Of a stretch of DNA of 14,146 nucleotides, positions 6,795 through 12,567 are shown piece by piece. The position numbers and the translations under genes are program-made. The first letter of the stretch is position 1, and the number at the start of each line of letters is the position of its first letter. The notes under the pieces are model-generated. The model worked only from the letters and a program-made list of their open reading frames with translations. It did not search any database and had not been told where the DNA came from. The stretch is from Anaerolineae bacterium (GTDB lineage Bacteria > Chloroflexota > Anaerolineae > UBA4142), in the NCBI GenBank assembly GCA_027457205.1, contig DAIDTM010000513.1, positions 1-14,146 of the forward strand. Reading direction: 5' to 3'.

Positions 6795-7279
6795 CGAGTC
6801 TTCACAATCCACAAACTTAGGAGATGCGCGACGATAGCGATTACAAAGAATAGGATACCTAGCAAAAATACTATCCCCTGTGCATAAAGGAGTCTCCAAG
6901 TTCTTTCACCCAGTTTTTTGTTCTCTTCAGAGAGTTTTTTTGCTTGTTGTTTTTGCTCATCGTTACCCGCTCTTAATGTATCCACCATCGCAGTTTGCCT
7001 GAAATCCTTAGTTCGATTCCAGGCGGTCACACATCCAACCGCTAGCGAAATTAGAAATAACAACGCACTACCAAGATAAAACTCCCATTCGAAGCATGAA
7101 CGAAGCGTGACATCTTTTCCAAGTAAATACTGGCCCTGCCAAAACACTAGAGCGGAAGAGAGTCCAATGAATAGATTGTTGACAAAGGTAACCTGCTGGA
7201 TGCTTATTCCTTGCCAACGACGCCGACGTTCCTTGTAATCTTCTCGCTTGTCTAACGGTGCATTCGGTTGTGCGCTCAT
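6791..7279 (-). CDS. Three-TM protein of unknown function
   Basis: 162 aa from ATG 7279. A charged N-terminus (KREDYKERRRRW) is followed by hydrophobic segments near 31-51, 67-87 and 131-157, with a charged, probably helical stretch at 105-127 (NDEQKQQAKKLSEENKKLGE). The motif NRTKDFRQTA after the second segment and GERTWRLLYAQG before the third recall an uncharacterised bacterial membrane family; I cannot name a function. Stop and next start overlap (ATGA at 6791-6794). It is the first full-length gene after promoter and leader element B. GC is low: I counted 23 of 60 at 6841-6900, against 39 of 60 at 5101-5160 in the FemAB gene. Confidence 0.85.
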   Translation of the reverse strand: MSAQPNAPLDKREDYKERRRRWQGISIQQVTFVNNLFIGLSSALVFWQGQYLLGKDVTLRSCFEWEFYLGSALLFLISLAVGCVTAWNRTKDFRQTAMVDTLRAGNDEQKQQAKKLSEENKKLGERTWRLLYAQGIVFLLGILFFVIAIVAHLLSLWIVKTR

Positions 7280-7288
7280 AGGTTTCGC

Positions 7289-7402
7289 CTAAGAGAAGTC
7301 AACCTGGCAATACTCGGTCGAACCGGAAAAGTATCCTTGCCGAAAGTCAAAGTGGTTCGCGGCATCGCCAACGACAAGGCGTGTCGGTCGTGTCCTTAGC
7401 AT
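7289..7402 (-). CDS. Possible 37-aa small ORF in the leader
   Basis: ATG at 7402 is preceded by AAGGA three bases away (AAGGAAAAATG) and runs 37 codons (MLRTRPTRLVVG... to ...YCQVDFS) to a TAG nine bases before the next gene's start. It lies within the transcript expected from promoter B. It could be a leader peptide, a remnant of a longer gene, or chance; other frames across this stretch are also partly open. No family recognised. Confidence 0.3.
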   Translation of the reverse strand: MLRTRPTRLVVGDAANHFDFRQGYFSGSTEYCQVDFS

Positions 7403-7472
7403 TTTTCCTTCGCTCGTAGATTCTGTTCAGCACAGGTTGTCAAGGGCACACTCTGGACGTCACTTCACACAA

Positions 7473-7517
7473 GAAAACCTGCCGCGTCGCGAACTACTCG
7501 CGCCCATCGTCAGGTGC
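7473..7517 (-). promoter_or_regulatory. Structured leader element, copy B
   Basis: The minus-strand RNA begins GCACCTGACGATGGG, then forms a 5-bp hairpin (CGCGA at 7498-7502, GTAGT loop, TCGCG at 7488-7492). ACGCGG follows, then CAGGT at 7477-7481, which pairs with ACCTG at 7511-7515. TTTTCTT comes straight after. The predicted transcription start, seven bases past the -10 box, falls on the first G of the element. Copy A at 8571-8619 shares the outer sequence and layout but not the inner-stem sequence. The element could be an attenuator or terminator, a riboswitch, or the end of a short RNA. Confidence 0.5.
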
Positions 7518-7523
7518 ATTTCA

Positions 7524-7552
7524 AGTATACGAGCCATTTCTGTGCAAGTCAA
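7524..7552 (-). promoter_or_regulatory. Promoter B
   Basis: Minus-strand TTGACT (7547-7552), 17-base spacer, TATACT (7524-7529). The spacer ends ATGGCTCG just before TATACT; promoter A has ATGGTTTG in the same place. It starts 38 bases after the stop of the helix-hairpin-helix gene and would read element B, the small ORF and the two low-GC genes. Confidence 0.7.
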
Positions 7553-7590
7553 TCATTTGTTAACGAAATTTATCCGCGCTTATCCGCGTC

Positions 7591-8190
7591 CTAACTTTGC
7601 CCCACCTTCCCGCCGCTCGCCGCCCACAACGCCTGGCTCACATCGTGCGCCGTCCACTCGCGATGGTTGCATCGTTCGTTCAACCGCGCCGCGCGCTCGC
7701 GCAACGCGGCGGCATAGCGCTGGTAGTACGCCGGCGTAAACGCCACCTTGCCCAGTTGCGGAATTTGCTTCGCCACCAGTTCGTCGAAGAACGGATAGAT
7801 CGCCGGCGCGTAACACGCCAATACCGCGGACGCCGTCGCGGGTCCCACACCGGCAAGATTGCTGAGAATATCGACCGGCTTGCGCGGATCGGGCGTCGCG
7901 GCAAACGCTTGCTGCGAAGTCTGCTCGACGAGCGCCGGAGGATTTCCGATCACGAGCAGCCGGTTGCGTTCGCGCCAGACACCGCGCTTCATCTTCCAGA
8001 CCGTTACGCGCTCCAACTCCTCGCGCGTGACAGACAGCGGTTGGCGCGCGGCAATCCGCGCGGGCAATTCCTCGCGATACCACGCGTCGATTTCGGGCAA
8101 GCCGTTCACCTGCTGCGCGCGAACTGTATCGGCGTAGCGTTCCAGCGCCGCGTGCCAATCCGCGCAGGAATTCGTTTGCCAAAGAGTCAT
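7591..8190 (-). CDS. Helix-hairpin-helix protein of unknown function
   Basis: 199 aa, no signal peptide or membrane segment. Residues 112-129 read LAGVGPATASAVLACYAP, a helix-hairpin-helix type nucleic-acid contact loop (GVGPATA) as found in DNA glycosylases and related proteins. It is followed by IYPFFDELV. VWKMKRGVWRERNRLLV near 64-80 is a second conserved-looking block. From memory, the combination of a WK-x-x-RG block and GVGPATASAVLAAYAP also occurs in uncharacterised eukaryotic proteins. The usual glycosylase catalytic Lys/Asp arrangement is not obvious, so no enzymatic function is assigned. It starts seven bases after the stop of the 103-aa membrane gene, probably in the same transcript. 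Confidence 0.85.
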   Translation of the reverse strand: MTLWQTNSCADWHAALERYADTVRAQQVNGLPEIDAWYREELPARIAARQPLSVTREELERVTVWKMKRGVWRERNRLLVIGNPPALVEQTSQQAFAATPDPRKPVDILSNLAGVGPATASAVLACYAPAIYPFFDELVAKQIPQLGKVAFTPAYYQRYAAALRERAARLNERCNHREWTAHDVSQALWAASGGKVGQS

Positions 8191-8197
8191 ATCGTGT

Positions 8198-8509
8198 TCA
8201 CCACAAGAGTTTTATCGCGAGCGCCATGCCCAAGAAACAGAGCACCCAAAAGACGATCGGACCAGACGCTCCCTTGAATTTCAAACCTAACACCTCAAAC
8301 TCGATCGCGCCCGAACTGTGCTGCAACACGTAAACGATGCAAAACGATGCAATCCCTGCCAGAGGCAGACCAACCGTTGCGGCGAAATGTTCGCGGATGA
8401 TCGCATCGTAATCCCGAAGAACAAGGATACCAAGGTAAATGGCGGTGAAGAGCGATGCGCCGCTGACGACGATCCAACTGGCAAACCTGACGAATGTTCT
8501 CCTCTCCAT
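8198..8509 (-). CDS. Small three-TM membrane protein of unknown function
   Basis: 103 aa from ATG 8509, which has GGAGG nine bases upstream (GGGGAGGATTTGCAAA-ATG). The frame continues upstream to 8554 but the ribosome site decides for 8509. Hydrophobic segments lie near residues 10-30, 47-63 and 83-102. Between the last two lies FEVLGLKFKGASGPIVFW, which looks conserved (KFKGASGP). I recognise the pattern as that of widely scattered hypothetical proteins but know no function. It is transcribed from promoter A through leader element A and is followed seven bases later by the helix-hairpin-helix gene. Confidence 0.8.
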   Translation of the reverse strand: MERRTFVRFASWIVVSGASLFTAIYLGILVLRDYDAIIREHFAATVGLPLAGIASFCIVYVLQHSSGAIEFEVLGLKFKGASGPIVFWVLCFLGMALAIKLLW

Positions 8510-8570
8510 TTTGCAAATCCTCCCCGGAGCCGACCTATCGCTCCGACGATTCAAAGCAAGACGGCTAAAG

Positions 8571-8619
8571 AAAAAGCACCTCTCGCGGCAAGGCGCTCTT
8601 GCCCCAGCCGTCAGGTGCT
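8571..8619 (-). promoter_or_regulatory. Structured leader element, copy A
   Basis: Minus strand: AGCACCT (8613-8619), GACGGCTG, then a 6-bp inner hairpin (GGCAAG at 8598-8603, AGCGC loop, CTTGCC at 8587-8592). GCGAG follows, then AGGTGCT (8575-8581) closing a 7-bp outer stem, and a T-rich run (TTTTCTTT). It reads as an intrinsic terminator or attenuator built on a structured loop. It lies about 62 bases before the start codon of the 103-aa membrane gene and matches copy B in outer sequence and shape. Confidence 0.55.
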
Positions 8620-8654
8620 ATTCTTTCGGTTAATCACACTCACAGGTTGATTAG

Positions 8655-8683
8655 AGTATACAAACCATCCCGCCAAAAGTCAA
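8655..8683 (-). promoter_or_regulatory. Promoter A
   Basis: Minus-strand TTGACT (8678-8683), 17-base spacer, TATACT (8655-8660), identical boxes and spacing to promoter B. Twelve of the 14 bases up to the end of TATACT agree (ATGGTTTGTATACT against ATGGCTCGTATACT). Transcription would start near 8648, about 29 bases before element A. Confidence 0.7.
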
Positions 8684-8730
8684 TGGTCGATTTCTGTTGC
8701 TGGTGTGGCAGCCGCCGCCCTCCCATTAAC

Positions 8731-8760
8731 AAAAAGCGATTCTCGCAACGAGAATCGCTT
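8731..8760 (-). terminator. Intrinsic terminator of the tRNA gene
   Basis: Perfect 12-bp stem (AAGCGATTCTCG at 8734-8745, CGAGAATCGCTT at 8749-8760) with a 3-base loop. On the minus strand it is followed by a run of T. It begins eight bases after the tRNA 3' end. Confidence 0.9.
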
Positions 8761-8768
8761 CCACCTTG

Positions 8769-8840
8769 TGCCGACGAGTGGAGTCGGACCACTGACCAAG
8801 GGCTTATGAGTCCCCTGCTCTACCACTGAGCTACGTCGGC
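8769..8840 (-). tRNA. tRNA with CAU anticodon (elongator Met or Ile2)
   Basis: Cloverleaf on the minus strand. The acceptor stem is GCCGACG/CGTCGGC (seven perfect pairs) with discriminator A. The D stem is GCTC/GAGC, the anticodon loop is CTCATAA, and the T stem is AGTGG/CCACT. CCA is not encoded (CAA follows). The G1-C72 pair argues against initiator tRNA. The anticodon arm and variable loop (GGGGA-CTCATAA-GCCCT, TGGTC) look somewhat like the CAU-reading tRNA-Ile2, which needs lysidine modification, so Met and Ile2 cannot be separated by eye. Two oddities: A31 faces G39 at the end of the anticodon stem, and the T loop is TCCGACT, with C where position 55 is normally T. Confidence 0.95.
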
Positions 8841-8855
8841 GCACTTACACTGCTG

Positions 8856-8883
8856 ATTATATTCGTTAAGAATCCGATGTCAA
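8856..8883 (-). promoter_or_regulatory. Consensus promoter of the tRNA
   Basis: Perfect TTGACA (8878-8883), 16-base spacer and perfect TATAAT (8856-8861) on the minus strand. The start would be near 8849, about nine bases before the mature tRNA 5' end. Confidence 0.85.
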
Positions 8884-8929
8884 ATGAACTGGCGTGCACC
8901 TTCGCGCATCCGTTTTTTCGCTTTGCCTT

Positions 8930-9964
8930 TCAGCTTGCCGCTTGAATGATATCGCGCAGCACGCCCGCCGCCGTTGGATACGGATCGTCCTCTTCAATCG
9001 TCGCAAAAATCGTACCGTTGATGTCGGTCTGATAAATGACGCCCATCATTCCCGCGCCGACGTTCGCCAGTGGATGCGTCTTGTCGAGCCGCGCTGGCGC
9101 GACGCTCAACCGATAATCCTGCTTGCCCACTTTTTCCGCGAGCGCGATCAGCTTGATGACCTGCCGATGCTTCTCCGCCGCGCGCAAATCGTCTTGGGTA
9201 ACCTTGCGGATGCCTTCGACGCTGACATCTTGCAGCGTGGTTGGGTGATGGAGCGCCGCGTTGGCGATGATCACGAGTTTGTTCGCCGCGTCCCAGCCGT
9301 CCACGTCGAGCGTCGGATCGGCTTCCGCCATTCCGATGTCCTGCGCGTGCTTCAGCGCGTCTGCATACGCTTGCCCCTCGGTCATGCGCGCCAAGATGTA
9401 ATTCGTCGTCCCGTTCACCACGCCTTCGAATTTGTCGATCACGGTCGCGCCCAGATCGCGCGCGCCGATGTTGAGCGTCGGTAAGCCGCCGGTGACCGTC
9501 GCGCTGTACAGCAGTCGCACGTTGTTCTCGCGCGCCAGCGCCATCAAGTCTTGGAACGCCAGCACCAGCGGACCCTTGTTCGCAGTGACTACGTTCATCT
9601 TGTGCGCGAGCGCCGCGCGGATCGTGCTTAGCCCCGGCTCGCCATCCTTCAAGTTGGTGAGCGAAAGCTCCACCAGCACATCCGCATCGACCGCGTCGAC
9701 GAGTTGCTGCCGCGTCATGCCCGGCTTGCCCCGCCGCGGATACGCGGCAATGCCCTGCTTGTCGCGTTTGAGCTGCAGAATTTCGCGGGCGTCCAGTCCA
9801 TTCCGATTCGCCGCCGTCGCGCCGCCCGTCGTATCGACCGCGCCGGCGACGACTAGTTCCAAATCGAATCGCTCGCGCAGCAGCGCGCGCTTGAGATCGA
9901 TCAACTCCAGCAACCGCCGCCCTACGTTCCCCAACCCCACCATCGCCAAGCGCGTGGTTCGCAT
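8930..9964 (-). CDS. hom: Homoserine dehydrogenase, short form without ACT domain
   Basis: NAD(P)H-dependent reduction of aspartate semialdehyde to homoserine, a step toward threonine and methionine, in the cytoplasm. It has 344 aa. The N-terminal Rossmann motif is VGLGNVG (residues 8-14). Later come TANKGPLV, the substrate-binding EGVVNGTTNYIL, and the family signature AEADPTLDVDGWDAANK. The chain ends soon after the catalytic domain, so the C-terminal ACT domain that carries threonine feedback in about 430-aa enzymes is missing. Start choice: AGGAGG is followed directly by ATG 9970, but the ATG at 9964 has the right 6-base spacing. A 27-base inverted repeat lies in its leader. No other thr or met genes are adjacent. 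Confidence 0.95.
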   Translation of the reverse strand: MRTTRLAMVGLGNVGRRLLELIDLKRALLRERFDLELVVAGAVDTTGGATAANRNGLDAREILQLKRDKQGIAAYPRRGKPGMTRQQLVDAVDADVLVELSLTNLKDGEPGLSTIRAALAHKMNVVTANKGPLVLAFQDLMALARENNVRLLYSATVTGGLPTLNIGARDLGATVIDKFEGVVNGTTNYILARMTEGQAYADALKHAQDIGMAEADPTLDVDGWDAANKLVIIANAALHHPTTLQDVSVEGIRKVTQDDLRAAEKHRQVIKLIALAEKVGKQDYRLSVAPARLDKTHPLANVGAGMMGVIYQTDINGTIFATIEEDDPYPTAAGVLRDIIQAAS

Positions 9965-10002
9965 CGCCATCCTCCTGAGAGTCTGTCTGAAAAGTTCTAA
10001 AT

Positions 10003-10072
10003 CTCTCGCAAAGACGCCAAGACGCAAAGGATTTAGCAAAAACTTCTTGGCGACTTTGCGGCTTTGCGTGAG
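10003..10072. repeat. Imperfect inverted repeat of 8-base units upstream of hom
   Basis: Arms at 10003-10029 and 10046-10072 match in 22 of 27 positions when one is reverse-complemented, with a 16-base loop. Each arm is made of units of the CGCAAAGA / CGCCAAGA type with period 8. It lies 39 bases before the hom start codon, so it may be in the hom leader. Confidence 0.75.
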
Positions 10073-10100
10073 TTTTAAGACTGGTTCTGAGACGTTTCAC

Positions 10101-10127
10101 AAAAAAGCCCCGCGTCAGACGCGAGGC
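10101..10127 (-). terminator. Intrinsic terminator after the MerR-like gene
   Basis: Minus strand GCCTCGCG-TCTGA-CGCGGGGC (10107-10127, one G-T pair) followed by six T. It lies 73 bases after the stop of the coiled-coil regulator and separates it from hom. Confidence 0.85.
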
Positions 10128-10155
10128 ATATCCATAGCCGGGCTTGGTCAGAGAC

Positions 10156-10193
10156 CAGTCGTCCGATTGCCGCTGTCGGGCGGCTGACGACTG
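10156..10193. repeat. Hairpin after the MerR-like gene
   Basis: CAGTCGTC at 10156-10163 and GACGACTG at 10186-10193 form a perfect 8-bp outer stem. GCCGC at 10169-10173 and GCGGC at 10180-10184 form an inner stem. There is no T-tract. It lies between the stop codon and the true terminator. Confidence 0.5.
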
Positions 10194-10200
10194 CCGAGTC

Positions 10201-10773
10201 TTAAAACAACCGGCTCCAAATACTCTTGCGCGCTTCGGCTTCCACGCGCGCCAAGCGTTGCTCCAGCACCAAACGATGGTCTGAATCGCGCTTACGCATA
10301 TCGTTCAGCTCCTGCTCCAGCTTTTGCATCCGCTCGCGCAGTTTCATATTCTCTTCCTTGAGGTTGAAATTGTCCTGAATGATCACGCCCTGCAAGTTGC
10401 GGTTCACCTGCAGACTGTTCTGAATCGTCTGCTGATTCTCGATCATCGCGCGCAGCGTATCGGTCAACACCACAAAGCCAGCCGACTGCCCGCCCTCGCG
10501 CGCGGTCATCGCCATCGAGACCGTCTCGCCGCGTCCTTCGGCGTGCAACTGCTCGACGACTTCTTCCGTGCTCAAGCCGCCCGCCAACTGTTCCTTGGCG
10601 CGATGCAGCACCACCAGATCGTCCGGCATAAAGTGGCGATTCACGCCATCGCCGCCCAGCGCGCCGGCGGGCGAAAGGAACGGCGCAAAGTCCTTCGCCC
10701 AACGCTTAAGCGTATTCGCGGAAACGCCCAACTCGGTTGAAGCTTGCTGAAACGTTTTGAACGCTTCTGTCAT
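10201..10773 (-). CDS. MerR-like helix-turn-helix protein with C-terminal coiled coil
   Basis: 190 aa, probably a cytoplasmic DNA-binding protein. Residues 8-30 (FQQASTELGVSANTLKRWAKDF) form a MerR/excisionase-type helix-turn-helix, extended by a wing and helices to about 75 (RHFMPDDLVVLHRAKEQL). After a less ordered linker at 80-105, residues 105-182 are rich in Gln, Glu, Arg and Leu with heptad spacing, a likely coiled coil for oligomerisation. It ends in the aromatic, basic KSIWSRLF. The effector-binding domain of classical MerR proteins is absent. The start at 10773 has AAAGGTGG upstream. It is divergent from the GH18 gene, so it may regulate that gene; this is not shown. Confidence 0.88.
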   Translation of the reverse strand: MTEAFKTFQQASTELGVSANTLKRWAKDFAPFLSPAGALGGDGVNRHFMPDDLVVLHRAKEQLAGGLSTEEVVEQLHAEGRGETVSMAMTAREGGQSAGFVVLTDTLRAMIENQQTIQNSLQVNRNLQGVIIQDNFNLKEENMKLRERMQKLEQELNDMRKRDSDHRLVLEQRLARVEAEARKSIWSRLF

Positions 10774-10851
10774 CCTACCACCTTTCGAAAAATGGGTCGT
10801 GCTCGTGGAATCACGTGGAAATCATACCGATCGGGGAGATTATCGGATACG

Positions 10852-10880
10852 ATTCTACCACGCCCTGGCGATTTTTGCAA
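10852..10880 (-). promoter_or_regulatory. Promoter of the MerR-like gene
   Basis: Minus-strand TTGCAA (10875-10880), 17-base spacer and TAGAAT (10852-10857) with an extended TGG just before the -10 box. The leader would be about 70 bases. Confidence 0.6.
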
Positions 10881-10898
10881 AATGCCCGTGGGGCGATT

Positions 10899-10928
10899 TT
10901 GGCGATGCGCCGCATCTTGTGCTATAAT
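10899..10928 (+). promoter_or_regulatory. Promoter of the GH18-type gene
   Basis: TTGGCG (10899-10904), 18-base spacer, perfect TATAAT (10923-10928). The start would be near 10935, only about three bases before the TTG at 10938, and downstream of the ATG at 10905. If this promoter is used, the gene is nearly leaderless. Confidence 0.6.
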
Positions 10929-10937
10929 AGCGCCACT

Positions 10938-12107
10938 TTGAAATACCTGAAATGGGCTATACCCCTCGCCCTGGCGTGGAGCGTCATCACCTTCGCGTTG
11001 GTCTCGGCGGATTCGCCTAATCCGTCCAGCGCGCCCGACCCCGCCAGTCCCCCGCAAAATCCGCCGGTCATCGCCGCGTGGCTGCAACGCAATGGCGATG
11101 TTCCAGGACCGATGTCGGTCATCATCGCGCCGCGCATCAACGCCTACAACGAACTCAGCCCGCACAGTTTCACCATCGAGCGCGACGGCAGTCTCACGGT
11201 CAACAATCCCGTCGCCGACGCCGTGCTGATCGATTACGCCAACGCGAACGGCATCCGCTACATTCCCACCGTTTCGTCCGGCTGGGACAATGGCAGTCGC
11301 CTCCTCCGCATCCTCACCACTCCCACATTGCGCGCGGCGCACATCGCTGCGATTTTGAAAATCGCGCAGCAACCCAAAGTGGACGGCGTCGATCTGGACT
11401 ATGAAAACCTGCCGCCGGCGGCGCGGCAGCCGTACACCGATTTCGTCACGACGCTGGCGGCGGCGCTGCACCAGCAAGGCAAACTCCTGAGCGTCACCGT
11501 GCCGCCCGAAGTCCGCGACAGCGACTCGTGCGTCATTTGCCGCTTTGCCGATTATGCCGCGCTAGGCGCGGTCGTCGATCGCTTTCGCGTGATGGCATAC
11601 GAGTACCACGGCAATCGCGGCGATCCCGGTCCGGTCGCGCCGGTGTGGTGGATGCGCCAGGTGATGTCGTACACCGTCAGCGTTGTGCCGCACGACAAGG
11701 TCACGCTCGGCATTCACCTCTACGGTTACGATTGGGGCGGCGCGCAAACGCCCGCGCTGTGGTGGTCGGACGTTCAGTCGCTGAAGGACGAATACAACGG
11801 CATCGTCACTTATCCTGACACCGACCCGCGCGGCGAGATCGGCGAAGCGAAGATGACGTACACCATCGTCAAGCCGGTGCGCTGCCCGCACTATCTGGGC
11901 GACGAGTGCCCGCCGGCGGCGCAAGAGAATCACACCGTCTGGTTCGTCGATGCGCGGTACGTCGCGGACAGTTGGAAGATCGTCCAAGACCTGGGACTGG
12001 GCGGCATCATCATGTGGCGTCCTGGCGGCGAAGACCCGGCGATCTGGAACATCCTCGCGCCCAATTCTGCTCCCCTCGGCAGATTCAACTCCACGACTCC
12101 ATTTTAA
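10938..12107 (+). CDS. Secreted glycoside hydrolase family 18-type protein
   Basis: Likely an exported glycosidase or peptidoglycan/chitin-binding protein of the GH18 TIM-barrel fold, closest in style to the YaaH/SleL group. It has 389 aa if started at TTG 10938. This gives a textbook signal peptide (KYLKWAIPLALAWSVITFAL then VSA, cleavage near residue 25) and places the start just after TATAAT. ATG 10905 or 10815 would add a non-signal-like extension. A Pro-rich linker follows. The GH18 active-site motif DGVDLDYEN is at about 149-157, with the catalytic Glu at 156. Later elements are VMAYEYHG, KVTLGIHLYGYDW and the final-strand GGIIMWRPGGED. All catalytic acids of the DxxDxDxE motif are present. 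No LysM or SLH anchor is visible. Confidence 0.88.
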   Translation: MKYLKWAIPLALAWSVITFALVSADSPNPSSAPDPASPPQNPPVIAAWLQRNGDVPGPMSVIIAPRINAYNELSPHSFTIERDGSLTVNNPVADAVLIDYANANGIRYIPTVSSGWDNGSRLLRILTTPTLRAAHIAAILKIAQQPKVDGVDLDYENLPPAARQPYTDFVTTLAAALHQQGKLLSVTVPPEVRDSDSCVICRFADYAALGAVVDRFRVMAYEYHGNRGDPGPVAPVWWMRQVMSYTVSVVPHDKVTLGIHLYGYDWGGAQTPALWWSDVQSLKDEYNGIVTYPDTDPRGEIGEAKMTYTIVKPVRCPHYLGDECPPAAQENHTVWFVDARYVADSWKIVQDLGLGGIIMWRPGGEDPAIWNILAPNSAPLGRFNSTTPF

Positions 12108-12143
12108 TCCGCCCACCGACCCGTCTGTCGGCGAGAGAGATTT

Positions 12144-12557
12144 CTACTCTTGCCGCGCCAGCAAATCGCGCAAGTCCTCCGGCAGCACACGCGGTCGCCA
12201 GTCCGTGCCCACGTTCAAGTGCTTGGTCCATCCCGTGCACAAGACTTGACGCGTCTCCGCGTTCAACACCTCGTACTGAATCACAAACGCACGGCTCTGA
12301 ATTTCCCCCAACCACGTCCGCACCGCCACCAGATCGCCATAGCGCGCCGGCGCGAGGTACCGCGCCGATAGCTCGGTGACGGGCCAGTTCAGTCCGCGCG
12401 CTTCAACATCGCGATGATAGTCACGTCCCTGCTGCCAAAAGAAATCACCGCGTCCATGCTCGAACCAGATAATATAATTCGCGTGATACACCACACCACT
12501 CGCGTCCGTCTCCGCATACCGCACCCGAAAAGTTGTCTCGACGATTTTCCTTGGCAT
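12144..12557 (-). CDS. Acyl-CoA thioesterase, hotdog fold (YbgC/FadM type)
   Basis: Probable cytoplasmic acyl-CoA hydrolase of the 4HBT family. It has 137 aa. RVRYAETDASGVVYHANYIIWFEHGRGDFF near residues 11-40 is the family signature, with the Asp of ETDASG and the H-x-N-Y stretch in place. Tyr-rich and basic strands follow. Start choice: GAGGAG runs straight into ATG 12563, while ATG 12557 is six bases further and fits the ribosome site better. The ribosome site overlaps the stop of the membrane-protein gene just upstream (TGA at 12568-12570), so the two are probably translated in a coupled way. The acyl substrate is unknown. Confidence 0.9.
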   Translation of the reverse strand: MPRKIVETTFRVRYAETDASGVVYHANYIIWFEHGRGDFFWQQGRDYHRDVEARGLNWPVTELSARYLAPARYGDLVAVRTWLGEIQSRAFVIQYEVLNAETRQVLCTGWTKHLNVGTDWRPRVLPEDLRDLLARQE

Positions 12558-12567
12558 TGGCATCTCC

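Larger units (their letters stand above)
7280..7590. other. 311-base gap: promoter B, structured leader and small ORF
   Basis: The gap holds promoter B, element B and the possible 37-aa ORF described separately. Next to the upstream gene's stop lies a direct repeat of TTATCCGCG, period 10, at 7570-7588. Nothing else is recognisable. Confidence 0.6.

Noticed and set aside
8571..8619. Known riboswitch such as guanidine-III, fluoride or preQ1
   Set aside because: The conserved cores of those classes as I know them are not present. The element is left unassigned.
12116..12131. Small hairpin CCGAC/GTCGG between the convergent GH18 and thioesterase genes
   Set aside because: Only 5 bp and no T-tract on either strand, so not supported as a terminator.
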